Shown in pieces: positions 17,734-27,247 of a DNA stretch of 39,547 nucleotides. The stretch covers positions 1 through 39,547 of the forward strand of contig CADAOZ010000022.1 of NCBI GenBank assembly GCA_902789735.1, in the 5' to 3' direction. This DNA comes from an uncultured Lachnospiraceae bacterium. Lineage in GTDB: Bacteria > Bacillota > Clostridia > Lachnospirales > Lachnospiraceae. Each line of letters starts with the position of its first letter. The first letter of the stretch is position 1. The translations under genes were made by a program, and so were the position numbers. Under the pieces are notes generated by a model. It saw only the letters and a list, made by a program, of their open reading frames with translations. It was not told the origin of the DNA and did no database searches.

Positions 17734-17824
17734 GTCTGCCGCCATAGGCTGGCAGACATTTTCCAGTTTTATCTTGTTTTGTCTGCCGCCGCAGCTTGCA
17801 CACGGCAGACAGATGGTGGCAGAC
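17734..17824. repeat. Repeated GTCTGCC/GGCAGAC hairpins between operon genes
   Basis: GTCTGCC at 17734 and 17781 pairs with GGCAGAC at 17751 and 17804 to give two successive hairpins; a further GGCAGAC is at 17818. They lie in the 242-bp gap between the zinc-ribbon protein and paralogue 3. On the sense (minus) strand they are followed by A-rich sequence, so they are not terminators; they may stabilise or split the mRNA. Confidence 0.7.
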
Positions 17825-17899
17825 CCGCTCTTTGTCCGCCGGTTCAATGAGCATACAGACTTCAGATGAACAGGCGGGCTTCAGAATAACGGGCTGGCT

Positions 17900-19891
17900 T
17901 CAGAAGAACAGGGAGAACAGGTTGTTCTCCTCGCACAGGGCCAGGGTCAGAGGGGACAGCATGGCTTTCCGGTCGGTAACGAATTTCTTGAATTTCATGC
18001 GCTGGCCGTTGACCAGGACAGGCTGGCTGAGTCTGGCGCCGGCCTGTTTCATGGCGGCCGTGATCTCGCCGGCCAGGGCTGCGGAATCCTCTGTCGCCAG
18101 GACATAGCCTTGGAAAAGGCTGCAGTCCACTTCCTCGTTCGGATAGCGCAGCCGGCAGCGGGATTCGCCGAAGGAATTACCGTTGCATCCCGCAAAGGTC
18201 AGGGCGTTCTGCAGCTTAATCTGATAGTCCTCTGCAGTAAAGACCACGTAATTGGCCAGGGCTGCATCTGAAATAATGGAAGAAGGCGTCATCAGCAAAG
18301 CGATCAGCTCATTATGGTACTGGGCCGGATTCACACTTTCCAGGTAGCGGCTCAGCAGATCCGCGGGAATCCGGGTCCCGTTCTGGACAGCATTCCTTAT
18401 AAAAGCGGCTACATCTCCATAATTGGAATTTCCGGCGCTGCAGGCCATCTGCAGCAGCATGCCGGCGTCGACCGCGACGCCCTCTCTGCTCAAAAGACGG
18501 GTGACCGCTTTCCTGGTCTCCGGGGAATCCTTTGACTTTTTCAGGTAGTTATCCAGCAGTCCCCGGAAGAAACTCATATTCAGATCGAGTTCCAGCAGAA
18601 TCTCCAGCATTTCCGGTTTCCGTTCCCCGTCCAGCGTGGAATGGAGCACGTAGTCCGTCAGGGTATTGGTGGAAACGGTATCCACATATTCTGTCAGTTT
18701 GCGGATCAGCGCCATCCTGGCGCCGGCATCCTCCTGATCCCGCATCAGGATTCCGGAAATGACCGCGTCATTTTCCCTGGCGTCCATCCTGCACTGCTCG
18801 GCCAGTTCCAGCAGGGCGATCCTTTCGCTCACAGGCAGGTCCCTGCGCAGAAGCATGGGACAGACCTGTTTATCCGACAGGTTGATATAAATACCGCTGT
18901 GGATCAGCTCCTGTAATTCCAGAATGGCGGTCCTGCCGGGATGCCGGATACATATATCGCTGATCAGTTCGTAAAGCTGGGCGTCACCGGGCCTGGTCTG
19001 ACTGAAAAGAGATGTGACACGGGCGACCTGGTCATCTGTGATGGCATGATCTTTCAGAATATATTCCGATACACAGTGGATCGAAGGAGCGATCCCGGCT
19101 TCGACAGCATACTGATAGACCAGGATCCGGGTCTCAACGCTGTCACCTGTATGGCTCAGATAATTTTCGATCATCCTGCTGTCTTCCGGATTCAGAGCGG
19201 CCCGCTTCATGATGGGGCCAAGCCTCTGCCGTTTGACTTCTGTGTCTTCATAAGATTCCAGCAGGATGGGCAGGGCCTCCCGGCAGTTGATATTATCTAC
19301 GTTGGCAAAGATCTGATCGATGATCTCCGTCTTATGGTTCTTAATGGCATATTTGAGAAGCATTGCGTTAAGCGCAGGGGAATAGACGGTGGAAGCGTCG
19401 AACAGATTCAGTACAAAATCCAGATGCGCCCAGGCCTGCAGGGTGTCATAGACCAGAATAAGAACCCCGAAGGCGTCACCGTTTCCTTCAAAGGATTCAT
19501 AAAGAGCTTCCTCCTCTGCCGATATGGGCGCGCCGTCTGCTGATTCCAGGCGGAAATAAAGCCTTTTGACCTGCCCGATCACGCCCCTGTTGTCGGGCTG
19601 GCGCATCAGGATAAAGACCTTCTGGCTGATCTCGGCGATCAGCGTACCAACATAGTCAGAGCTGATCTTCTGACATTCGACCAGGTTCCTGACTGCGGAA
19701 TCCATCCGCTGATTGGCAAGGTCCATCAGGACCATTTTGACAACGTTCTTGATGGTATATAAACCGTCATATTCTTCTTCCCTGCGGATCTCATTTCCAC
19801 AGTAGATGCATTCCCATATCTTTTTTTCCTTAATATAACGCAGGGTCCCGTCACAACCGGGACATCGCAGCTGCTTATACACGGAGGCCAT
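17900..19891 (-). CDS. Zinc-ribbon and helical-repeat protein, 663 aa
   Basis: Function unknown. Residues about 9-36 form a zinc ribbon (LRCPGCDGTLRY...WECIYCGNEI). The remaining 600 residues are helical with HEAT/ARM-like character and regularly spaced leucines, suggesting a protein-binding scaffold. No signal peptide or membrane helix. AAAGGAGG precedes the ATG. A zinc-ribbon protein beside an SPFH/zinc-ribbon protein recalls the Bacillus ydjFGHI operon, but the size and repeat region here are different. Confidence 0.75.
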   Translation of the reverse strand: MASVYKQLRCPGCDGTLRYIKEKKIWECIYCGNEIRREEEYDGLYTIKNVVKMVLMDLANQRMDSAVRNLVECQKISSDYVGTLIAEISQKVFILMRQPDNRGVIGQVKRLYFRLESADGAPISAEEEALYESFEGNGDAFGVLILVYDTLQAWAHLDFVLNLFDASTVYSPALNAMLLKYAIKNHKTEIIDQIFANVDNINCREALPILLESYEDTEVKRQRLGPIMKRAALNPEDSRMIENYLSHTGDSVETRILVYQYAVEAGIAPSIHCVSEYILKDHAITDDQVARVTSLFSQTRPGDAQLYELISDICIRHPGRTAILELQELIHSGIYINLSDKQVCPMLLRRDLPVSERIALLELAEQCRMDARENDAVISGILMRDQEDAGARMALIRKLTEYVDTVSTNTLTDYVLHSTLDGERKPEMLEILLELDLNMSFFRGLLDNYLKKSKDSPETRKAVTRLLSREGVAVDAGMLLQMACSAGNSNYGDVAAFIRNAVQNGTRIPADLLSRYLESVNPAQYHNELIALLMTPSSIISDAALANYVVFTAEDYQIKLQNALTFAGCNGNSFGESRCRLRYPNEEVDCSLFQGYVLATEDSAALAGEITAAMKQAGARLSQPVLVNGQRMKFKKFVTDRKAMLSPLTLALCEENNLFSLFF

Positions 19892-19932
19892 ATCGCAGCT
19901 TCCTCCTTTAATATCTCTCTAATCCGGTCGCC

Positions 19933-20631
19933 TTATTTCGTCGCTTTCAGCAGGCTGTTCCTCTGCAGGAAGAGCACTTCAATGTCCCTGCAGATCTGTA
20001 TGGCCTCCTGATTCTGATTATTCTCGATCCGGACCCGGAGGTCATTCATGTTCTGCATGATCTGACCTTCGATATCCGCCACCGCCGCGTTGGACATGGG
20101 ATCAGAATAACGGATCGTCTCGCTCAGCTTCTGCAGGGCCTTTTTCAGTTCAGGATCGGCGACCTGCGGAACATAGATATCCACATCCGCTTTCAGGGTC
20201 TGAATGGACTGAACGCTCCCCCGGACATTGTCACTGACATCCTGGACCACATTTCTGGCCATCAGGGCCATGATGGCTGCAACACTGTAAATAGCCAGGA
20301 CCAGGATCTGCATCAGAAAAGCCAGCCTGAAAGGAGCAGTCTGGAAAATCATAAATACAACGCCCACAAATACGGCGGCAAAGAAATAGTAATTGGCCAG
20401 GGAACCCAGCGGAATCCCCATAAAGACAGTCTCCGTCTCTAGTGTTCTGTAGGCCAGCATGACACTTGCCGCCCGGACCAGGAATGCCAGACATATGAAA
20501 ACATAGCTGGTCCAGAAGACACTGTTTCTTTCTGTAATCAGTAAAAAAATGGCCAGGTTCAGTACGGCAAAGACAATCACATAAATTGCCCCTGTCATGA
20601 TCCATATTTTTCCGGCTGTGCTTTTTTTCAT
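19933..20631 (-). CDS. Four-helix membrane protein, 232 aa
   Basis: No family recognised. Four predicted membrane helices occupy residues 8-135 (IWIMTGAIYVIVFAVLNLAI, VFWTSYVFICLAFLVRAASV, NYYFFAAVFVGVVFMIF, LAFLMQILVLAIYSVAAIMAL). A cytoplasmic helical C-terminus of about 95 residues follows, with Asp-rich and Asn-rich segments. RBS AAAGGAAAAG. It lies between the SPFH protein and the zinc-ribbon scaffold and could be the membrane anchor of the assembly (inference). Confidence 0.75.
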   Translation of the reverse strand: MKKSTAGKIWIMTGAIYVIVFAVLNLAIFLLITERNSVFWTSYVFICLAFLVRAASVMLAYRTLETETVFMGIPLGSLANYYFFAAVFVGVVFMIFQTAPFRLAFLMQILVLAIYSVAAIMALMARNVVQDVSDNVRGSVQSIQTLKADVDIYVPQVADPELKKALQKLSETIRYSDPMSNAAVADIEGQIMQNMNDLRVRIENNQNQEAIQICRDIEVLFLQRNSLLKATK

Positions 20632-20790
20632 GTCGCTTTTCCTTTCCTTTTTTCGGATCCTGTCCGTTTCTCAGGATACTTTCCTGCTTTTCAGTACTGC
20701 CCGTTATTGTGCTCTTCCTGACGGCGCCCAGCCTCTTTCTCGCACCGCATGCTCTTCTGCTGCAGATGTTCTCTGCTGCTGCCGGCCTGT

Positions 20791-21990
20791 TCAGCGCAGG
20801 GGCCGTCCGCATTCAGGACAGAATTTCATGCCGGGCTTGATGGCCCCGCCGCAGCCGGGACATGTATTATTCTCCAGCCTGAAGCCGCATTCGGAGCAGA
20901 ATTTCGCACCGGGATTTAAAGGCGTACCGCACTCGGGGCAGTACTGGCTCTTTCCGGTCGGCCACATGGCAGGTGCCGGCTTCTCCAGATCTCTGGGTGG
21001 CGTATCCTCCATCATACTCATAAAATCGACCACGTCAAAAGGGGAATTACCGGTAAAGGAATTGACGCCTTTGGCAGGTTTGCTGCCGGAAGCGTCTTTG
21101 GGAGAAGGTGTTCCCGGAACGGTTTCTCCTTTTATGGCCTTTCTTGCCACCTCGGCTATGGTGCTGCCCATGATCATGCCGCCGGCCGCGCCGCCCAGCA
21201 TGCCGCCCATGGCTCCCATGGTGCCCTGATTGCCGGCAAATTTCTCAGCGATCATCATCTGGCGTTCTTCCTGCCAGGTATAGCCCTCGATCAGACGGCT
21301 GGTCCTTCTCTCCTTTGCTTTGCTGACCGCGTCGTAGTCGGCTTTGGGTACGGAGATCGTTTCCACATTAAAGAATTCGATCTGGATTCCGTACTGGTCA
21401 AAGATCTCTCCGATCCTCTCCAGGAGGACATCACTGATGTCCATCAGGTTGGCGCTGATCATGAAGTAGCTCAGCTTGCCGTTGATCATAATCTTGGCGA
21501 CCAGGTCCTTGACGTGTTTGGAGATGATGCCGCGGAATTTGGAGACCAGCATTTCGGGAGTGAATTTCTCCCGGAGACCCGCCAGCTTGAGCAGAAACTT
21601 TCTGGAGTCCACGATCGAATAGGACAGGCTGCCGTGCACCATGACATGCAGGAAGATGTCATAAAGGGGATCCTCCAGCGGAATCGCGTCCTTTGTCCCC
21701 CAGAGCAGATCCATCTGGTGTACCTTATTGACATAATAGACCTGGCAGGGAAAAGCGGTTTTGCCGCCGGTCGGAATCTCCACGATCCTGCGGAGCAGGG
21801 GAATATTGCCGGTCGTCAGTGTATGGCGTCCTTCCCCGAACAGATCCGCTGCGTTGCCGTTGAGGACCAGCAGGGCTTCATGGGTCGGATCAACAATCAG
21901 CTGCGATGTGGTATTAAAGTTTTCCTCCGGCGCTTTCCAGACCAGCAGATCGGGATTGCCCCTGAATTCAATGATTTCCGCTATAGCCAT
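20791..21990 (-). CDS. SPFH-domain protein with two C-terminal zinc ribbons (YdjI-like)
   Basis: 399 aa. SPFH (band 7) proteins oligomerise on membranes and organise microdomains. Residues about 5-225 match the virion-core/YdjI type of SPFH domain (AEIIEFRGNPDLLVWK..., a late KAKERRTSRLIEGYTWQEERQM). A Gly/Met-rich segment (GAMGGMLGGAAGGMIMGS) follows, then a disordered linker and two zinc ribbons (CPECG...CSECG and CPGCGG...CPECG). The start at MAIAEI is preceded by GAGGAG about ten bases upstream; a longer in-frame start at 22041 is less likely because it lies inside the upstream small gene. It is the likely core of this operon. Confidence 0.88.
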   Translation of the reverse strand: MAIAEIIEFRGNPDLLVWKAPEENFNTTSQLIVDPTHEALLVLNGNAADLFGEGRHTLTTGNIPLLRRIVEIPTGGKTAFPCQVYYVNKVHQMDLLWGTKDAIPLEDPLYDIFLHVMVHGSLSYSIVDSRKFLLKLAGLREKFTPEMLVSKFRGIISKHVKDLVAKIMINGKLSYFMISANLMDISDVLLERIGEIFDQYGIQIEFFNVETISVPKADYDAVSKAKERRTSRLIEGYTWQEERQMMIAEKFAGNQGTMGAMGGMLGGAAGGMIMGSTIAEVARKAIKGETVPGTPSPKDASGSKPAKGVNSFTGNSPFDVVDFMSMMEDTPPRDLEKPAPAMWPTGKSQYCPECGTPLNPGAKFCSECGFRLENNTCPGCGGAIKPGMKFCPECGRPLR

Positions 21991-22144
21991 CTCTCTTGAT
22001 CTCCTCTCCGTATATGTATTCCAGCAGGAATGCCCAGACATCTTTCATCTCTTCCGCCCTGGGTTCTTTCTTTTTGAACCCGCCATTGACAGGGCGCGTG
22101 ATGATCCGGTTTTTGCTGACGATTGGCGTCCATAAAGTCTTCAT
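21968..22144 (-). CDS. Small ORF (58 aa) overlapping the SPFH gene start
   Basis: First reading frame of the operon. The ATG is preceded by GGAGAGG seven bases upstream, and the stop overlaps the SPFH gene by 23 bp in another frame, so translation is probably coupled. The product is basic with a KDVWAFLLEYIYGEEIKRDGY tail; no family recognised. Could be a real small protein or a leader ORF. Confidence 0.5.
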   Translation of the reverse strand: MKTLWTPIVSKNRIITRPVNGGFKKKEPRAEEMKDVWAFLLEYIYGEEIKRDGYSGNH

Positions 22145-22193
22145 CAAAATACCTCTCCCCATTGCATACTGAAGGAAATATAATGACAGTTTT

Positions 22194-22250
22194 ATTATAA
22201 GTACTGCCATGCTAATAAATTTTTGCTGATGTTCACTGTCTGACTGACAG
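22194..22250 (-). promoter_or_regulatory. Probable promoter region of the SPFH/AAA+ operon
   Basis: A perfect TATAAT (22194-22199, minus strand) lies about 50 bp upstream of the 58-aa ORF; the -35 match is poor, suggesting activation or an alternative sigma factor. An inverted repeat CTGTC-TGACT-GACAG sits upstream at 22236-22250 and could bind a regulator. Confidence 0.4.
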
Positions 22251-22425
22251 CAGTTACAGGTTCACAGGCGTCCCATTCTTAACTTCTTCATAAAAAGTTT
22301 AGCACTTTATCGTGTAGCAGTAAATCAGAAATGTTTTTCCCGGAACCCGCAGACCTGACAGCCATACGGAACTTTGCGGAGCCGGAGATGCACGCCAAAA
22401 AAAGCAATCTCTACGAATAAATAGA

Positions 22426-22454
22426 TTGTAAGTTTGGATTTTTTTGTATACAAT
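22426..22454 (+). promoter_or_regulatory. Promoter of the XRE regulator gene
   Basis: TTGTAA (22426-22431), a 17-base spacer, then TACAAT (22449-22454). The operator-like palindrome at 22456-22479 begins at the transcription start. Confidence 0.7.
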
Positions 22455-22455
22455 G

Positions 22456-22479
22456 TGATTGTTAAACAATAAACAATCA
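22456..22479. promoter_or_regulatory. Operator-like palindrome at the XRE gene start site
   Basis: Perfect dyad TGATTGTT-8-AACAATCA immediately downstream of the -10 box. Binding here would block transcription; the XRE protein encoded 50 bp downstream is the natural candidate (autoregulation, inference). Confidence 0.6.
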
Positions 22480-22530
22480 AAGACGCAAGGTGCACTACAG
22501 ACTGGTTTCATATTTTTTGACGGAGAGAAT

Positions 22531-22995
22531 ATGGCTTATAAAAATTTCAGATGTACCGAGATCATCGAAGAAATCGGGGAGGAGCTTCGACGGGTCAGGA
22601 AACAGAAAAAGCTGACCATCAGCCATGTTGCTGAGCAGGTGTCGGCCGCGTCCGGTCTGCCTGTTTCCAACACACTGCTGGGAAGGATCGAGACCGGCGA
22701 AAGGCGGATCGATGATGAGATTATGGAGGCCATCTGTGCCTTTTACGGAATTCATTCCAGAGACATCGTGATCGCCGCCGCCAGAAAGCATATCCAGAGG
22801 CTGTCGGAGGAAACAGCCGGAGATGAAGAACAGGAAAACAGAGGCGCTTCCTTAATAGCCCTGTTCGAGAACCTCAACAAAACAGGACAGAAAGAGGTGC
22901 TCTCTCTTATGCGGCTCATGGCGTATATGGATGCCTACAAAATCAGGGATTATGTCGTCAATGAAGAAGGGGAAATTACAGAGACGGAAGAGTAA
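22531..22995 (+). CDS. XRE-family helix-turn-helix regulator, 154 aa
   Basis: DNA-binding protein. Residues about 11-65 form an HTH_XRE domain (EELRRVRKQKKLTISHVAEQV...NTLLGRIETGERRIDDEIMEAICAFYGI). The C-terminal half is acidic and helical, with an EVLSLMRLMAYMDAYKIRDYV segment likely used for dimerisation. The start was chosen at the ATG with GGAG five bases upstream. It has its own promoter, operator-like dyad and terminator, so it is monocistronic, and it is divergent from the SPFH/AAA+ operon, which it might also control. Confidence 0.85.
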   Translation: MAYKNFRCTEIIEEIGEELRRVRKQKKLTISHVAEQVSAASGLPVSNTLLGRIETGERRIDDEIMEAICAFYGIHSRDIVIAAARKHIQRLSEETAGDEEQENRGASLIALFENLNKTGQKEVLSLMRLMAYMDAYKIRDYVVNEEGEITETEE

Positions 22996-23044
22996 GACGG
23001 AACATCCCGCGCCCCGGCCGTAATCCGCGGACCGCGCAACAGAA

Positions 23045-23099
23045 AAGCCCTTTCAGGGAAGCTGTGATGATACAGCTGAACCTGAAAGGGCTTATTTTT
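23045..23099 (+). terminator. Intrinsic terminator of the XRE gene
   Basis: Stem AAGCCCTTTCAGG/CCTGAAAGGGCTT (13 bp) with an inner CAGCTG-containing hairpin, followed by ATTTTTG. Confidence 0.85.
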
Positions 23100-23208
23100 G
23101 TTTTGATCTGCAGCTTTTCCGAATGCTGCATGCTGACCGGTGTTTAAATCAACCGTTGATTTGTATTCTCAGGCGCTCCTGCCCGACAGGAATACACGTC
23201 CGGTCCAA

Positions 23209-23538
23209 TCATTTACGGATGAACTGATGATCTGATTCCGGCATGGAATCATCGGAAACAAATCTCTCAACCTGCATATGCAGATCGTATTTGTTGCGCA
23301 GCTCCATGATCCTGCCCATCATCGGGGAAGCGTGGTGGGCGTCAATGGCAGCCTGGTCTTCCCAGCTGTCGATCAGGAGGATGGTCTCCGGATCATCCAG
23401 GGGCTGGAAATAATCGTATCTGAGGTTGCCTGCCTCTGCCTTGATGTCACGGACCACGCCGCTGCTGATCATTTCTTCGGCAAAAGCGCGGGCACTTCCG
23501 TTCTCACCTGCGTAGTAAAGATTTACAGTAATGGCCAT
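23209..23538 (-). CDS. Antibiotic-biosynthesis-monooxygenase (ABM) family protein, 109 aa
   Basis: A small ferredoxin-like-fold protein of the YgiN/quinol-monooxygenase type. Typical features are the N-terminal strand ITVNLYYAGENG, the RYDYFQPLDDPETILLIDSWED strand pair with Trp, and the DAHHASPMMGRIMELRNKYDL helix with the conserved His-His. The reaction in this organism is unknown; family members act on quinols or reactive aldehydes. RBS AAAGGGGATC. It lies downstream of the glucosidase on the same strand with a 101-bp gap, so it may be co-transcribed. Confidence 0.85.
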   Translation of the reverse strand: MAITVNLYYAGENGSARAFAEEMISSGVVRDIKAEAGNLRYDYFQPLDDPETILLIDSWEDQAAIDAHHASPMMGRIMELRNKYDLHMQVERFVSDDSMPESDHQFIRK

Positions 23539-23639
23539 GGTGATCCCCTTTCTTTTCAGATTTATTGAGTACTATGCTGTTTATAGCCTGCTGTTCCGGA
23601 TCTTTCTTTTGGATCTTTCTTTCGGATCATTCTTCCGGA

Positions 23640-25106
<1,467 letters not shown>

Positions 25107-25126
25107 TTACTCAAACGTTTTAGTAA
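25107..25126. promoter_or_regulatory. LacI/GalR-type operator upstream of the phospho-beta-glucosidase
   Basis: Near-perfect palindrome TTACTCAAACGTTTTAGTAA with the AAACGTTT core typical of LacI-family sites, 40 bp upstream of the GTG start. No LacI-family gene is present in the window, so the repressor would be encoded elsewhere. Confidence 0.65.
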
Positions 25127-25227
25127 CCATCTGTTATGAGTATACTATGTTTATGTCTATCTTTCCACATTATTTGTGGTATTTATTGCTGTCTTTTTTC
25201 ATGATTTTCGGAATAATTTCGTGAAAA

Positions 25228-25292
25228 TGAACCGGGCGTCAGACTTGTCGGTTCATGAAATAAATGAACCGGGCGTCAGACTTCCCGGTTCA
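25228..25292. repeat. Two copies of a 28-bp palindromic repeat
   Basis: Copies at 25228-25255 and 25265-25292 begin TGAACCGGGCGTCAGACT and end CGGTTCA. They are the same element, in opposite orientation, as the tandem copies at 34733-34863. Both sites follow the 3' end of a minus-strand gene. Confidence 0.85.
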
Positions 25293-25294
25293 CA

Positions 25295-25328
25295 TAAAAT
25301 GGCGCGCTGCCCGGAGGCGGCGCGCCAT
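25295..25328 (-). terminator. Terminator of the XRE-HD/TGS operon
   Basis: Stem ATGGCGCGC/GCGCGCCAT a few bases past the stop codon, followed on the minus strand by TTTTATG. Confidence 0.7.
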
Positions 25329-25334
25329 CTGCGA

Positions 25335-27218
25335 TTATTCCTGATATTTTTTCTCGAAATAGGAAGCCAGGACTTCTCTGGCGTGGCGGGTCCTGACGAT
25401 CCGCAGCCAGTTGAAGCAGGCGTTTTCCTTCTCATCCGTCAGGATGTAGACTTTGTCATCATAGCTGAGGATCGTCTCCGGCCCTACTTCCCCGCTCTGG
25501 TTGATGCGGGCCGCCCGGAAGCGGAGGCCCGTTCTGGCAGAAAGCATGAACGCGTAATCCAGGACGGTGGCGCCCGTCTGGATCTCCCGGGCGACGCCGT
25601 CGCCGCCGAAGACCCGGATCTTGGTCCAGGCGTCTTCCATGTGTTTCTCCAGATATCTGGAAATAGACCGGATGGCGTCCCTGCTGTGGACGTATTCCAC
25701 CCAGCGGATGGTCGCGTTGAAATGATTATTTTCAGGGTGGTCTTTGTCGGCTTCGGTGATGATCCGCACTTTGTCCCCGTCATTCAGTCTGGTATGCAGG
25801 GGGACAGGGCTGTCATTGCCGTTGAGGAAAGCGTGTTTGGCACAGAGGCCCACGTCCTCATGGATGCGAAAAGCCAGATCCAGGACCGTACTGCCCGCCT
25901 GCAGCACTTCCAGAGTGCCGTCCGCCAGATATACATGAATCTGTTTGTCAAATCCGGCGGTGGGATCTGCCCGGTCCGTGACAGGAGGCCTGCGCATGCG
26001 TTCGTCCTTGCGGCGGTAGATGGAACCGTGGATCCTGTCTTTATACTGCTGCTCGTTCTCCAGGAACAGCCTGTAACGGACACTGCAGCTGTCCTGCAGA
26101 AGGTAGAAGGGGATTCCGGTCAGGGAATCCTTGCCGCTGCCGATGATGGTCAGGTTGATCCTCCTGGCCAGGAAGCGCTCGTCCGCGGGAATCACGGCTC
26201 TGTAGAGGTCCGGATACCGGTCAAAGAAAATGTTCTCCGTATCCTCTTCCTTTGTTACAAAATAGATATCGTAAAGGGGTACTTTATCTTTGGTAATGCT
26301 GGCCGGAAGCTCCATAAAGATGTTGGTGATCCCGGGGCTCAGGTCATGGTTGATGCTGGCGATATAGCGCCTGGTAAAGGAACAGTGCAGAATATGCCCT
26401 TTCCATTTGCGGGGCTGTTCCGCCGCTCTGTGACTGGACCCGAATGGATCCGCGTATACGGAAGAAACCTCCTCTGTATTGCGGGGGTCGGCAAAATAGA
26501 TGTCGGACAGAATCTTCTGCACATCATTGACCGCGCCGCTGTTTTGCGCAAGCAGTTTCTGATAGCCCTGTTCGATGATCCGGAAGCATTCACTGTTTCC
26601 CAGATGCAGGCACATTTCCTCCAGGATCTCGATCAGACGGTAAGCCCCCGCCAGCTGCAGCAGGGGGATCAGGACGACCTCCGTGTGCTCGATCTTTTTG
26701 ATCACCTTATGGTAGGGCATGTGCTCCATGTCGCTGAGATTATGGACTCTGTCTCCGACTTTGACATAGAGGGCCTGGGGGTTGTTGGTAATAGCCTCCA
26801 CCAGATGAACATCCGATAAGACATCGATGTCCTCTTTCTGCATGGTCTCATATCCCTGCAGAGGCCCGTCCAGGTTGGTGACTGCCTGGACCAGGCCGGC
26901 CACATCCGATCCCACCAGATCCTCCAGCTCCGCCAGAGATGTCGGCGTATCCTCCAGCACGTCGTGGAGGAGGGCCGCGGCAATGATCTCATTTTCCAGA
27001 CGCAGATCCGCCAGAAAATGGGCCACCGCCAGAGGATGGGTAATGTAGGGGACATTGTTCTTGCGGCGCTGTCCGTCATGACGCTTCTCAGCCAGGCGCC
27101 ATGCCTTGCCCAGGAGCTCTGTATCCGCGTTCGTATAGGTCCGGATCTTACGGATCAGGGCATGATAGTCCTGCAGATATGCCTTTCTTTCCTCCGGAGT
27201 TGCTTTTTTGAATGTCAT
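25335..27218 (-). CDS. HD-domain protein with TGS domains (RelA/SpoT-like without synthetase)
   Basis: 627 aa. The N-terminal HD domain resembles the (p)ppGpp hydrolase half of RelA/SpoT: YITHPLAVAHFLADL (His61), the HDVLED motif (His85-Asp86) and VKVGDRVHNLSDM. The middle region (about 190-400) shows no recognisable synthetase motif. Two TGS-like domains follow (IHVYLADGTLEVLQAGSTVLDLAFRIH at about 415-480, and IRVFGGDGVAREIQTGATVLDYAFML at about 530-600). Likely a hydrolase of ppGpp or another nucleotide, possibly ribosome-linked. AAAGGAGG six bases before this ATG fixes the start. The XRE gene ends 29 bp upstream, so they form an operon. Confidence 0.8.
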   Translation of the reverse strand: MTFKKATPEERKAYLQDYHALIRKIRTYTNADTELLGKAWRLAEKRHDGQRRKNNVPYITHPLAVAHFLADLRLENEIIAAALLHDVLEDTPTSLAELEDLVGSDVAGLVQAVTNLDGPLQGYETMQKEDIDVLSDVHLVEAITNNPQALYVKVGDRVHNLSDMEHMPYHKVIKKIEHTEVVLIPLLQLAGAYRLIEILEEMCLHLGNSECFRIIEQGYQKLLAQNSGAVNDVQKILSDIYFADPRNTEEVSSVYADPFGSSHRAAEQPRKWKGHILHCSFTRRYIASINHDLSPGITNIFMELPASITKDKVPLYDIYFVTKEEDTENIFFDRYPDLYRAVIPADERFLARRINLTIIGSGKDSLTGIPFYLLQDSCSVRYRLFLENEQQYKDRIHGSIYRRKDERMRRPPVTDRADPTAGFDKQIHVYLADGTLEVLQAGSTVLDLAFRIHEDVGLCAKHAFLNGNDSPVPLHTRLNDGDKVRIITEADKDHPENNHFNATIRWVEYVHSRDAIRSISRYLEKHMEDAWTKIRVFGGDGVAREIQTGATVLDYAFMLSARTGLRFRAARINQSGEVGPETILSYDDKVYILTDEKENACFNWLRIVRTRHAREVLASYFEKKYQE

Positions 27219-27247
27219 GGCTGACCTCCTTTCCTCCTGATCGGGCC

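Noticed and set aside
20231..20812. 193-codon minus-strand frame overlapping the start of the four-helix membrane protein
   Set aside because: It is in another frame of the membrane protein gene, Arg/Gly/Cys-rich, without a ribosome binding site.
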